DNA from: Chloroflexota bacterium
Lineage (GTDB): Bacteria > Chloroflexota > Anaerolineae > Promineifilales > Promineifilaceae
Direction: 5' to 3'
NCBI GenBank assembly: GCA_017993775.1
Contig: JAGOMA010000008.1
Location: 118,821-182,820 of the forward strand
DNA: 64,000 bases
Shown piece after piece: positions 41,996 to 50,278 of the stretch (the stretch's first letter is position 1; the number at the start of each line of letters is the position of its first letter). A program made the translations under genes and the position numbers. The notes under the pieces are model-generated. The model ran no database searches. It was not told the origin of the DNA and worked only from the letters and a program-made list of their open reading frames with translations.

Positions 41996-44419
41996 ATGAA
42001 AGAAACGATTCCAAACCAGACCAAATCAATTCCCGTGGTTCCGCTCCGCGGAGGCGCCGTCTTCCCCGGCATCACCACAACAATTTCGATTGGTCGGCGA
42101 AACTCATTAGCGGCCGCGCAAACGGCCGTAGACCAGGGCGGCGACCTCCTCATCCTCGTACAATACGACGCCGAACTGGAAACTCCCAACGACAAAGACC
42201 TGGCCCCCATAGGCGTGCTGGCCACTGTTCGCGACGTTCTACGCGCGCCCCACATCGGCGTACAAATGCTCGTCGAACTCCACCGGCGCGTCCAATTCCA
42301 CGGCCTGGGCAGCACGGAACCTTACCTCACCGGCGTTTACAGCGAATTAGACAGCGAAAACGACACTGACGACGAAGAACTGGTCAACAAAGCCATCGCC
42401 TACCTGGAACAATACGCCGAAGCCCTGGGCGAAGCCAACCAACAGGTGATGAGCATCACCCGCAACAAACAAACGGCCGGCGAACTCGCCGACTACATCG
42501 CCGGGCTGATCAACCTGCCATTTGATACCGAACTTCAACTTCTGCAAACCCTCGAAGGCGGCCAGCGGCTGCAAATCGTCACCGAATACCTGGAACAAGA
42601 GCTGCGCATCACCGAAATTCGCAAAAAAATCCAGCAAGACGCCCGCGCCAACACCGACAAAGCGCAGCGTGAATACGTCCTGCGCGAGCAAATGCGCGCC
42701 ATCCGCAAAGAACTGGGCGAAGAGGGCGAAGACCTCATCGACCAACTGCGGCAAAAGATCGAAGCCGCCGGTATGCCGGAACCGGTCGCCGAACGAGCCA
42801 ACAAAGAGCTGCAGCGCCTGGAATACCAGGGGCAGCAGTCGGCCGAAGCCAGCGTGATTCGCACCTATTTGGAATGGCTGGTGGAACTGCCCTGGAGCAA
42901 AGCCACCGACGATAACCTGGACATCCACCACGTCCGCGAAATTTTGGACGCCGACCATTATGGCCTGGACGATGTCAAAGAACGCATCGTGGAATATGTG
43001 GCCGTGCGCAAATTGGCCGGCACAAACATGCGCGGCGCAATCATCAACCTGAACGGCCCGCCCGGAGTCGGCAAAACGTCGATTGCCACCTCGGTGGCGC
43101 GGGCGATGGGGCGCGAGCTGGTGCGCATCAGCCTGGGCGGCGTGCGCGACGAAGCCGAGATTCGCGGCCACCGGCGTACCTACATTGGGGCGATGCCTGG
43201 GCGAATTATTCGCGCCCTGCGCGACGCTGGTACACGAAACCCGGTGATTGTGCTGGATGAAATCGATAAAGTTGGGGCCGATTGGCGCGGCGATCCTTCG
43301 TCGGCGTTGTTGGAAGTGCTGGACCCGGAGCAAAATCACAGCTTTACCGACCATTATCTGGAAGCGCCGTTTGATTTGAGCCAGGTGATTTTTATTACCA
43401 CATCCAATCAACTGAGCACGATCCCGGGACCGCTGTTGGATCGTATGGAAACGATCACCATGCCGGGTTATATTGAGGAAGAGAAAATGGGCATTGCCCA
43501 GGGATTTCTCTTGAAGAAACAGCTTTCCGGGCATGGCATCCATGACGTTAAGGTCACGATGGAGGCTGAGGCGCTGCAAAAGATGATTCGCCACCATACC
43601 CGCGAGGCGGGCGTGCGCCAGTTGGAGCGGCAGATAGGCTCGGTGGTGCGGAAACTGGCCGTAAAAATTGCCGGTGGGGAGACGGGACCATTTCGGGTAA
43701 CGGCCGTTTCCATCCCCGACTACCTGGGACCAGACAAATTCCATCACGGCACAGCCGAAGAAGAAGATGAAATCGGCGTGGTCACCGGCCTGGCCGTGAA
43801 TGCTTTTGGCGGCGACACCTTGTCGATTGAAGTGAGCCTGAGCGAGGGCAACGGCCGTATCACCATGACCGGCTCTCTGGGCGATGTGATGCGCGAATCG
43901 GCCCAGGCCGCCCTCACCTATGCGCGGGCCAACGCCCGCACCCTGGGGCTGGAACCCGCCATTTTTGATCAGGTAAACCTGCACATTCACGTGCCAGAAG
44001 GCGCTGTGCCCAAAGATGGGCCAAGCGCCGGCATCGGCATGGCAACGGCCATCATCTCCGCTTTTACGCGGCGGCCGGTGCGCCGCGACGTGGCCATGAC
44101 CGGCGAAGTGACCCTGCGCGGCAAGGTGCTGGCCATTGGCGGCCTGAAGGAAAAGACCATCGCCGCTCATCGCGCCGGCATTCTTACGGTGCTGCTGCCC
44201 AAAGACAACGCCAAAGACATCCCCGACCTGCCGCAGCGCATCCGCGACGACCTGACACTTATCCCTGTGAGTCATCTGGATCAGGTGCTGCCCATCGCCC
44301 TGCTAAGCAGCGATGAACCCCCATTCAGCGTGGAAATAAAACCCGGCAAACTGGAAATGCCAATCCCGCCGGTGAACGGCAGCCTGAAAGAAAAGAGCAT
44401 CCACGCGACCACTCGCTAG
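41996..44419 (+). CDS. lon: ATP-dependent protease Lon
   Basis: 807 residues from ATG 41996 (AAAGGA nine bases upstream); a longer ORF frame includes non-coding leader. Domains in order: LON N-terminal substrate domain (about 1-200, [20 protein letters not shown]), coiled region, AAA+ with Walker [10 protein letters not shown] and Walker [10 protein letters not shown], and the C-terminal protease with the Ser677-Lys720 dyad (KDGPSAG and IGGLKEK). It degrades misfolded and regulatory proteins in the cytoplasm. A weak TTGCCT-16-TACTTA pair lies at 41920-41947. The stop is followed by a strong inverted repeat, likely terminating the transcript. Confidence 0.97.
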   Translation: MKETIPNQTKSIPVVPLRGGAVFPGITTTISIGRRNSLAAAQTAVDQGGDLLILVQYDAELETPNDKDLAPIGVLATVRDVLRAPHIGVQMLVELHRRVQFHGLGSTEPYLTGVYSELDSENDTDDEELVNKAIAYLEQYAEALGEANQQVMSITRNKQTAGELADYIAGLINLPFDTELQLLQTLEGGQRLQIVTEYLEQELRITEIRKKIQQDARANTDKAQREYVLREQMRAIRKELGEEGEDLIDQLRQKIEAAGMPEPVAERANKELQRLEYQGQQSAEASVIRTYLEWLVELPWSKATDDNLDIHHVREILDADHYGLDDVKERIVEYVAVRKLAGTNMRGAIINLNGPPGVGKTSIATSVARAMGRELVRISLGGVRDEAEIRGHRRTYIGAMPGRIIRALRDAGTRNPVIVLDEIDKVGADWRGDPSSALLEVLDPEQNHSFTDHYLEAPFDLSQVIFITTSNQLSTIPGPLLDRMETITMPGYIEEEKMGIAQGFLLKKQLSGHGIHDVKVTMEAEALQKMIRHHTREAGVRQLERQIGSVVRKLAVKIAGGETGPFRVTAVSIPDYLGPDKFHHGTAEEEDEIGVVTGLAVNAFGGDTLSIEVSLSEGNGRITMTGSLGDVMRESAQAALTYARANARTLGLEPAIFDQVNLHIHVPEGAVPKDGPSAGIGMATAIISAFTRRPVRRDVAMTGEVTLRGKVLAIGGLKEKTIAAHRAGILTVLLPKDNAKDIPDLPQRIRDDLTLIPVSHLDQVLPIALLSSDEPPFSVEIKPGKLEMPIPPVNGSLKEKSIHATTR

Positions 44420-44429
44420 ACAGCTATAT

Positions 44430-44478
44430 TTTGAGGCGTGATGTGTGATAAATTAATCCTCACGCATCACGCCTCAAA
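44430..44478. terminator. Inverted repeat after lon, terminator-like (family D)
   Basis: TTTGAGGCGTGATGTGTGA at 44430-44448 pairs with TCACGCATCACGCCTCAAA at 44460-44478 with one mismatch and an 11-nt loop. It begins 10 bp after the lon stop. There is no clean U-run, so it is terminator-like at best. Confidence 0.6.
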
Positions 44479-44517
44479 TCAAAACCCCACAAATTCCAAC
44501 CAACCGTATTTCTGGAA

Positions 44518-44573
44518 AGACCCAAAGGGTTTGAGCCTCCATGGGTCTAACTCCTCGAGAGCAAACCCTTAGG
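44518..44573. repeat. Palindromic element, family A copy 8
   Basis: AGACCCAAAGGGTTT at 44518-44532 pairs with AAACCCTTAGG at 44563-44573, imperfectly. The middle contains CTCGAGAG, echoing the CTCGAGTAA of copies 3 and 4. Confidence 0.7.
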
Positions 44574-44719
44574 AATGTGAATTAAACAACTTGCAGAACT
44601 GAGATTAGCGATTGATTGGTTGTGGCAAAAATAAAAAACGACCAGATAACGATTTGGCGCGCAATCTTGCGCCCAAGATTGGCCCAATTTGCAAACACTC
44701 AGATGAGTTATCCCTCGGA

Positions 44720-44926
44720 GAAATGGCTGCTTCACCGGGAGGAATGGTTCCGACGCGGGAGGAATGGCTGCTTCACCGGGAGAAATGGCTGCTTCACCGG
44801 GAGGAATGGTTGCTTCACCGGGAGGAATGGTTGCTTCACCGGGAGGAATGATTCCGACGCGGGAGAAATGGTTGCTTCACCGGGAGGAATGGTTCCGACG
44901 CGGGAGAAATGGTTGCTTCGCTGGGA
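44720..44926. repeat. Tandem repeat array of 21-bp and 20-bp units (VNTR)
   Basis: Ten units are read end to end. Seven are 21 bp of type A (GGAATGGTTGCTTCACCGGG plus A, with small changes) and three are 20 bp of type B (GGAATGGTTCCGACGCGGGA). The order is A B A A A A B A B A. It is flanked by non-repetitive sequence, is not symmetric, and has no spacers as in CRISPR. Confidence 0.9.
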
Positions 44927-45046
44927 TAACTGGCTGCTTCATACTCTAGGATGGTTAATTCAACCTCCCGGGGGTTCCTCAGGTTATTTAATTCGCGTTC
45001 CTGAGGGTCTGTCGAACGACCTGAAGATACTTTAGAGGGCTGAATC

Positions 45047-45754
45047 TTATCGATGATGGGCTTGAATGAGCCAACAGACACGGCCGTCATCCAACCAATC
45101 AATTTGCCAGGTTCCGGCGCCAAAAGTGCGGCGTACGCCGCGCAGGAGCATTTGCAGCCGCTGCACGTGGGGCGGCAAGTCGGCGGGCGGACGGCCAAAC
45201 CGGCCTAACGGCGGCAGCGTGAGGGTGTTTGGGGCAGCATCGGGAGTCGTAATGGTGATGGTATCTGGCATGTCGGCGGCGGTTACGGCCGTTCCCCACG
45301 CCTGCGCGTCCACCATTTCCATCACCAACACATCCCGCCGCAGCCCTTCCGGCGCAGCGGCCAACGACCAGACCTGCTGCAAACCGGCGGCCAGCTGCGC
45401 CGGTTCCGTCAGGCGGACATCGCGCTGTGAAGCGCTCACCGGATCAGCAGGTTGCGGCACGCCATTCAGAGAAAAGGCAGCGCGCAAAATCATCGGCGCG
45501 TCCAATCGGGGGAAGCGGATACCTTCGTACAAGGTTTCATAGAGCCAGGCCACGTCTACGGCCGTGACGACGCCATCTTGCACAACAATCACCCCTGCTT
45601 CCAGAAGCAGCACAAACAATTCGTGCAACAAAATTGCGCCGGATGGCACAGGCAGCCCTGCCTGCGCGGCGCGATCCAGCAAGCGGGCTTTGTCACTCAG
45701 CGGCCATTTGCGCGCCCGATTTGCGCCCAACCAGAGAAAAGGGGTCTTTTGCAT
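45047..45754 (-). CDS. Stand-alone PPDK/PEP-synthase N-domain-like protein
   Basis: 235 residues. LSDKARLLDRAAQAGLPVPS resembles the nucleotide-binding entry of pyruvate phosphate dikinase/PEP synthase (KxxxLxxLxxAGLPVPxGF). ILRAAFSLNG stands where VRSS normally lies, VLVMEMVDAQAWGTAVTAAD fits MVxAxxxGVxFT, and IDWLDDGRVCWLIQAHHR fits the terminal ExxxxxxxxLxxLQARP strand. Length (235) is too short for a full ATP-grasp, and the phosphohistidine and PEP-binding domains are absent. It may be a degenerate or regulatory relative. The family call is mine from motif reading. Confidence 0.5.
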   Translation of the reverse strand: MQKTPFLWLGANRARKWPLSDKARLLDRAAQAGLPVPSGAILLHELFVLLLEAGVIVVQDGVVTAVDVAWLYETLYEGIRFPRLDAPMILRAAFSLNGVPQPADPVSASQRDVRLTEPAQLAAGLQQVWSLAAAPEGLRRDVLVMEMVDAQAWGTAVTAADMPDTITITTPDAAPNTLTLPPLGRFGRPPADLPPHVQRLQMLLRGVRRTFGAGTWQIDWLDDGRVCWLIQAHHR

Positions 45755-45795
45755 GGGGAAATTTTATATCAAACAGAAATTCGAGGCTGGGTACT

Positions 45796-45820
45796 AGAGA
45801 CTGGTTCAATCTCCAGTCTC
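45796..45820. repeat. AGAGACTGG inverted repeat
   Basis: AGAGACTGG at 45796-45804 pairs with CCAGTCTC at 45813-45820 in the gap before the next leftward gene. It belongs to the same family as the element at 2642-2685. Confidence 0.6.
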
Positions 45821-45866
45821 CGGTCTTTAGTATCCCGCAAATTATTCAATCCATCTTTTTTCCGAT

Positions 45867-46790
45867 CTATTTCAAGAGGTTTCGTACGGCCGTTTGGGCA
45901 TCCGGGTAATGAAACACAAAGCCCATTTCTTGCAAACGTTGCGGTTGAGCGCGACGGCCGTCTAGCACCACGTTGGCTACCTCACCCAGCAGCAAGCGTA
46001 GAACAAAAGCAGGCACAGGGATAAAAGACGGCCGTCCCATCTCCTTGCCAACGATGCTGGCCATGTCTCGATTGGTCACTGGTTGTGGCGCGCATAAATT
46101 ATAGGGGCCAACGGCCGTTTCCTGCTCCAGCAAAAAGCGGATCGCCCGTACCTCATCTTCCAAATGAATCCACGACATCCACTGGCGGCCGCTGCCCAGC
46201 GGCCCGCCGGCAAAAAATTTAAACGGCAGCACCAAGGTTTTAAATGGCCCGCCTTCTGCGCTAAACACCACACCCGTGCGGATGATAATTTGGCGCACAC
46301 CCTGGGCCGCAACAGCGGCCGTCGACACTTCCCAATCGATGGTGACATTGGCTAAAAAGCCATCTTTGCCCGCCGGCGACGCTTCGGTAATGAATTCGTC
46401 GGCGCGCGCGCCATAGTAGTCGATGCCCGATGATTGGATGACCACACGCGGTTTTCTGGCGGCGGCCGTTACCGCTTCCACCACCGCGCTGCCTGCGTCC
46501 AACCGGCTTTGCAGGATGCGCCGTTTGCGCTCTGCTGTCCAGCGAGCGGGCAGCAGGCCATTGCCCGCCAGATTTTCCCCGGCCAGGTTGATAATAGCGT
46601 CTGCGCCGTCGGCCAGATGACCCCAGGATACGGCCGTTTTGCCATCCCACTGCGCCCCTTTCACGCCATCTGGCAATTGGTACGCTCCCGGATTGCGGCT
46701 CAACACAATCACTTCGTGCCCATCGTCTGCCAGACTTTTCGCCAGCGCGCCGCCAATCAGGCCCGTTCCCCCAGTAATAATTACACGCAT
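45867..46790 (-). CDS. TIGR01777-type NAD-dependent epimerase/dehydratase (YfcH-like)
   Basis: 307 residues from ATG 46790, chosen because AAGGAG lies six bases upstream; a second ATG at 46796 abuts it. Rossmann motif VIITGGTGLIGGALAKSL. Later text includes INLAGENLAG, SSGIDYYG (the Y-containing SDR active site in altered form) and WIHLEDEVRAIRFLLE. The family is short-chain dehydrogenase-like, of unknown substrate. The C-terminus LQEMGFVFHYPDAQTAVRNLLK is typical of the YfcH branch. Confidence 0.85.
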   Translation of the reverse strand: MRVIITGGTGLIGGALAKSLADDGHEVIVLSRNPGAYQLPDGVKGAQWDGKTAVSWGHLADGADAIINLAGENLAGNGLLPARWTAERKRRILQSRLDAGSAVVEAVTAAARKPRVVIQSSGIDYYGARADEFITEASPAGKDGFLANVTIDWEVSTAAVAAQGVRQIIIRTGVVFSAEGGPFKTLVLPFKFFAGGPLGSGRQWMSWIHLEDEVRAIRFLLEQETAVGPYNLCAPQPVTNRDMASIVGKEMGRPSFIPVPAFVLRLLLGEVANVVLDGRRAQPQRLQEMGFVFHYPDAQTAVRNLLK

Positions 46791-46936
46791 ACCCATCTCC
46801 TTCGAAAATAAGTTAACGCAGAGGCGCGGAGGCGCAGAGAATGTGGTAGGGTTTCATTCATGGTGTTGCCCCTGCGCTTATGTCGTCTCCTAAGAAAAGC
46901 TAAAGCAATATCACTCTACCAGTAAGGCGGCCGGTT

Positions 46937-48244
46937 TTAGTTGACCCCGGCGAACCAATCCAAAAGCAGCTTCCCTTGCGCATCGAGATGTCTCTCGGCA
47001 GCCTGACGGTAAGCGTCCATATACGGTCTCATGACTTCAGCTGGCATGCGATAATGAAAATTGACCAGCAAGCCATTCACCCACTCCAGATCATTATTTA
47101 ATAAGTTGATGTCTCCCAGGTTCAACGCCGACTGAATGTTATCTCCCAGGTTGTGGTTGGCGTTTTTCAGGTAGCGAATCGGCACATCCAGGCTGGACAA
47201 AGTTTTTAAAATGTCGGCTTCGATGGCTGTGCGCTGTGCGGCGTATTGTTGCAAAGCCAATTCGTAGGCTGGGGAGGCGAGTTGCGCCTGGGGCGCCGGC
47301 TGCGGATTGTTCAGCAGGTGGTCTACCACCTGGGGGACAGCGCGCAAATCGTTGCCCAAAAAGTGCGCCGGAATATGAGACACAATATCGGTAATAAAGG
47401 TGAAGACGCCGCCGCCAAACGCCATGGGTGTGCCTGTTTTTTGCGCCAGCAGGGCGATGGCGGGCACGCGGCCGGCCGTGTGCAAGGTTTGGGCGGTGAT
47501 GATGAGCAGGTGGGGATGCACGGCCGTTAACATGGCTTCCAATCGATCCGGCGGCACATCCGCGCCCAGGTAGATCACTTCCAGCCCACGCTGGCGCAGG
47601 AGCAAGGTGATCAGCAGCGCGCTGAAGGTATGCTGTTCTTCCGGAGCGCAAGCGACCACGACGCGGGCGCTGCGCGTCGGCGGCGGGGCGGCGTTTAACA
47701 ACGCTTCCAGCTGGCGAATGGCCAGCGCCGAGGCAAAATGCTCTTGCTGCACGGTAATGCGTCCCTCATACCAGCCTTCACCAATTTCGCCTAACGCTTT
47801 TTGCAGCAGCTCGAAACACACCATTTCCAACGAAAAGAGGGCAAACGCCTGAGCTAAAATTTGGCGGGCCAAGAGTTCGTTAAATGCCAGGCAAGCGGCT
47901 ATCCAATCTGCGCGCAGTTGGGTAACCGATTGACCTGTCACCATCATCACGGCTGGGTCGTCTCCCTCACGGCCGTATGCCTCAATTGGCGACTCACCTT
48001 CCGATTCTAACTGCTGCCATAAATCGACAGCCCGGCTGATGCTCAGCCCTTCCTCCTGGCGAGCCAGAAGCCACTTCAACATGTCGATGTCGTACTGCGA
48101 ATAAAGGCGATGGCCGCCACTCGTGCGATTGGGTTGCGGCAGGCCATACCGCCGCTCCCAGGCGCGAAGCGTATCTGGCTTAATTCCGGTCTCCTGAACA
48201 ACCGCTTTTAGATTAAACGTGGGGTTTTTTTGTGGGTCTGTCAA
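46937..48244 (-). CDS. CarH/LitR-like MerR regulator with B12-binding domain
   Basis: 435 residues. N-terminal MerR HTH (TLRAWERRYGLPQPNRTSGG, about 25-44). A helical cap and Rossmann B12 domain follow. The CarH signature is present: Trp158, Glu168-His169 (GWYEGRITVQQEH) and His205 in APEEQHTFSAL, at spacings matching the W131, E141-H142 and H177 of Thermus CarH. Such proteins bind adenosylcobalamin, repress DNA in the dark and release it in light. An extra C-terminal helical domain of about 120 residues (from about 315) is not found in typical CarH. The divergent neighbour at 48601 is a possible target. Confidence 0.82.
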   Translation of the reverse strand: MTDPQKNPTFNLKAVVQETGIKPDTLRAWERRYGLPQPNRTSGGHRLYSQYDIDMLKWLLARQEEGLSISRAVDLWQQLESEGESPIEAYGREGDDPAVMMVTGQSVTQLRADWIAACLAFNELLARQILAQAFALFSLEMVCFELLQKALGEIGEGWYEGRITVQQEHFASALAIRQLEALLNAAPPPTRSARVVVACAPEEQHTFSALLITLLLRQRGLEVIYLGADVPPDRLEAMLTAVHPHLLIITAQTLHTAGRVPAIALLAQKTGTPMAFGGGVFTFITDIVSHIPAHFLGNDLRAVPQVVDHLLNNPQPAPQAQLASPAYELALQQYAAQRTAIEADILKTLSSLDVPIRYLKNANHNLGDNIQSALNLGDINLLNNDLEWVNGLLVNFHYRMPAEVMRPYMDAYRQAAERHLDAQGKLLLDWFAGVN

Positions 48245-48387
48245 AACTTTCCTCGGTATTCAAAATTTAGCGCCCACCTTATGTAGCAGTAGCCAAGCGC
48301 GCAGCGTGCGTTTTAAGCAGCTCCCCACGCACTTTGTGTTCTTTGCGATTTAACTCAGACAGGCAGGGCAATCTAGTTGTTTGAATA

Positions 48388-48417
48388 ATTTTAACACAAT
48401 TGTTTAGGTTTTGTCTA
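48388..48417 (-). promoter_or_regulatory. Possible promoter of the CarH-like gene
   Basis: On the minus strand TAGACA (48417-48412) and TAAAAT (48393-48388) are separated by 18 bp, about 145 bp before the start at 48244. The match is partial, and an A/T-rich tract surrounds it. Confidence 0.3.
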
Positions 48418-48488
48418 TATTTCTCAATGCATTTTTAAAGCGCCAGGCTTTGCCGGGTGGCATATCTTGTCTCAAATTAAATTGCCTG

Positions 48489-48517
48489 TTGAAATTTTAG
48501 AACGCATGTGCTATTAT
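48489..48517 (+). promoter_or_regulatory. Candidate sigma-70-type promoter of the gene at 48601
   Basis: TTGAAA (48489-48494), a 17-bp spacer and TATTAT (48512-48517), close to consensus with ideal spacing. The start codon at 48601 has GGAGG six bases upstream. Confidence 0.55.
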
Positions 48518-48600
48518 CTGTCACAGATACAGGCGGAAAGTGGCTCGCAACGCCATACTTTTTATCCGGCGCGCGGGCAGTTCCCCACACGGAGGCAGTA

Positions 48601-49068
48601 ATGACTCGATTGATCTTTTCCGGTGCGGCTGGCTTACATATTCCTTCGCCAAATGTGTTGCGCTTTTTAGAGCGTCAGGTGGACTTTGTGGTGTATGAAG
48701 TGAGCGGTTTTGGGCAGGATTTGCTTTTTTTGGATTATCGGGAAGGCCAGCAAACGGCCGTCTGGCGATCAGGCAGCGCTCCGTCACAGTTGTCGCCGGA
48801 GTTTGAACGGCCGTCACATCTGGAAATCTGGGAATTTGGCCCCCAACACCTGCAAATCGAACTGCACGACACGATCCAGAACAAAGCGCCCTGGCAGCTT
48901 TCGCTTATTCCGGCACACGACAAACTGCGGCTCAATCGCCGCGCCTTTTACCAGCGGCTGCCTACCACGGCCGTCGAACCGGGCACAGTCATCACCCTGG
49001 AACGCCAGCGGCGAGCCACGGCCGTGCCCAAAACCAATACGCTCCCAGCCGTGCCCCAATTCGTGTAA
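48601..49068 (+). CDS. Small hypothetical protein divergent from the CarH-like regulator
   Basis: 155 residues from ATG 48601; the longer ORF at 48508 would begin inside the promoter. No family is recognised. It looks beta-rich, with FVVYEVSGFGQDLLFLDYR and HLEIWEFGPQHLQIELHD, and a basic Pro-rich tail. No signal peptide or membrane helix. Its position makes it a candidate target of the light/B12 regulator. Confidence 0.6.
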   Translation: MTRLIFSGAAGLHIPSPNVLRFLERQVDFVVYEVSGFGQDLLFLDYREGQQTAVWRSGSAPSQLSPEFERPSHLEIWEFGPQHLQIELHDTIQNKAPWQLSLIPAHDKLRLNRRAFYQRLPTTAVEPGTVITLERQRRATAVPKTNTLPAVPQFV

Positions 49069-49093
49069 GCCGCCGGTTACACACCAGTGGTGG

Positions 49094-49615
49094 CTAGAGA
49101 AGCCACGCGCCTTCCAGGCGCAGCAGCCACGCTTTGGTATCCAGGCCGCCAGGGCCGCCATACCCGTGCAAACGGCCGTCGCTGCCCAGCACGCGATGAC
49201 AGGGAATAATAATGGGCATGGGGTTGGTCGCATTGGCCCGCCCAACAGCGCGCACGGCTTTCGGCTGCCCAATCTGCTGCGCCACGTCGGCATAGGTTAA
49301 ATAACGGCCGTAAGGAATGGCATACACCGCCCGCAGCGCTGTCTGCTGAAAAGGCGTCATCACCGACCAGTCGATAGGCGTAGCAAAATTTCGCTGTTGA
49401 CCCTGAAAGTAAGCATCCAGTTCATCCAAAACACCGGCAACTTGCGCCGCTGCATACACCGGCTGCCGTCCGGTGAGCTTCGTTACCCAAGCCACAAACT
49501 TTTCGCGCTCCGGCCATAAACTAACTGCCACCACGCCGGCCGGCGAAACGGCCGTCCACACCGCCCCAAACCGCTCATGCTCTCGTTCACCCATCCAAAT
49601 CATCTGATCAGCCAT
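49094..49615 (-). CDS. ogt: Methylated-DNA-protein cysteine methyltransferase (Ogt/MGMT)
   Basis: 173 residues from ATG 49615 (a TTG just upstream adds one codon). Active-site motif PCHR with acceptor Cys139 in IIIPCHRVLGSDGRLHGYGGP, preceded by the helix-turn-helix segment TYADVAQQIGQPKAVRAVGRA with its Arg finger. It transfers O6-alkyl groups from guanine to itself, a suicide repair reaction. The N-terminal domain is short, as in Ogt. Confidence 0.93.
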   Translation of the reverse strand: MADQMIWMGEREHERFGAVWTAVSPAGVVAVSLWPEREKFVAWVTKLTGRQPVYAAAQVAGVLDELDAYFQGQQRNFATPIDWSVMTPFQQTALRAVYAIPYGRYLTYADVAQQIGQPKAVRAVGRANATNPMPIIIPCHRVLGSDGRLHGYGGPGGLDTKAWLLRLEGAWLL

Positions 49616-49633
49616 CAATCACCCCATCAAACA

Positions 49634-50278
49634 TTAGGTCGCCAGGTGGTAAACCGCGACGGCAAAAGCGGAAGCCACGTTAAGCGATTGTTTTACGCCC
49701 TGCATGGGAATGTAGACCACTTTATCGCACATCGCCAGGATGCCGGGGTCGATGCCGGCGATTTCGTTGCCCACAACCAGAAGGATGGGCACATGCGGGG
49801 GCACGGCCGTTTGTCGCAATGGCTGTGCGTCTGGCGTGCCTTCCAAAGCCCACACCCGATACCCACGCTGCTGCAAGGCAACGGCCGTGTCCAGCCCGTT
49901 CGCGCAGCGCGTCCACCCCACCGACTGTTCCGCGCCCAAAGCCGTCTTAGCCACTTTGGGATGGTCTGGCGGCGGGGTGATGCCGCCAATGTAAAGATGG
50001 CGCACACCGGCGCCATCGGCCGTGCGCAGCATAGACCCGACGTTGTAAATGCTGCGCACATTGTCCAGCAGCGCTTCTACATGTTGGCTGCCGGGCAAAG
50101 TTGGGGGTGGATTTCCGGTAGGGTAGACGGCCGTTAACGCCGCCGCCGCGCCGCATACTGGGCATATTTCCCCGGACACGCGGTTATCGGTCAGGGGAAA
50201 ACGAAAGCGGCAGGTCTTGTTGGTGCATTGGCGCAGTTGGAACGGGGGCACAGGCGCAGCGGCAGCTTTTGCGGACAT
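49634..50278 (-). CDS. SpoU/TrmH-family RNA methyltransferase
   Basis: 214 residues. An N-terminal zinc ribbon (CTNKTCRFRF and CPVC, about 18-42) is followed by a SPOUT knot domain. Motif 1 is DNVRSIYNVGSMLRTADGAG, motif 2 LLVVGNEIAGID, motif 3 IPMQGVKQSLNVASAFAVAVY. It 2'-O-methylates tRNA or rRNA using SAM. The ATG directly abuts the stop of the upstream phosphatase gene, so the two are coupled. Confidence 0.88.
   Translation of the reverse strand: MSAKAAAAPVPPFQLRQCTNKTCRFRFPLTDNRVSGEICPVCGAAAALTAVYPTGNPPPTLPGSQHVEALLDNVRSIYNVGSMLRTADGAGVRHLYIGGITPPPDHPKVAKTALGAEQSVGWTRCANGLDTAVALQQRGYRVWALEGTPDAQPLRQTAVPPHVPILLVVGNEIAGIDPGILAMCDKVVYIPMQGVKQSLNVASAFAVAVYHLAT

Larger units (their letters stand above)
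44420..45046. other. 627-bp intergenic region rich in repeats
   Basis: It contains, in order, an inverted repeat right after lon, a family A copy, the AAACAACTTGCAGAACTGA unit (44584-44602), a 20/21-bp tandem repeat array (44720-44926), and a tail with CCTGAGGG..CCTGAAG inverted pieces. Open frames through the array encode only repeats of its units and are not convincing genes. Confidence 0.7.
48245..48600. other. 356-bp divergent intergenic control region
   Basis: It separates the CarH-like regulator (leftward) from the small gene at 48601 (rightward). A/T-rich sequence at 48370-48440 and candidate promoters on both strands are the only signals seen. A CarH operator would be expected here if the regulator is autoregulated. 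Confidence 0.6.

Noticed and set aside
44720..44926. CRISPR array
   Set aside because: Units are contiguous with no unique spacers and are not palindromic; no cas genes are near.
44616..45035. ORF through the tandem repeat array
   Set aside because: Its translation is only the repeat (e.g. GRNGCFTGRNGCFT) with no start site support; the mixed 20/21-bp units shift frame.
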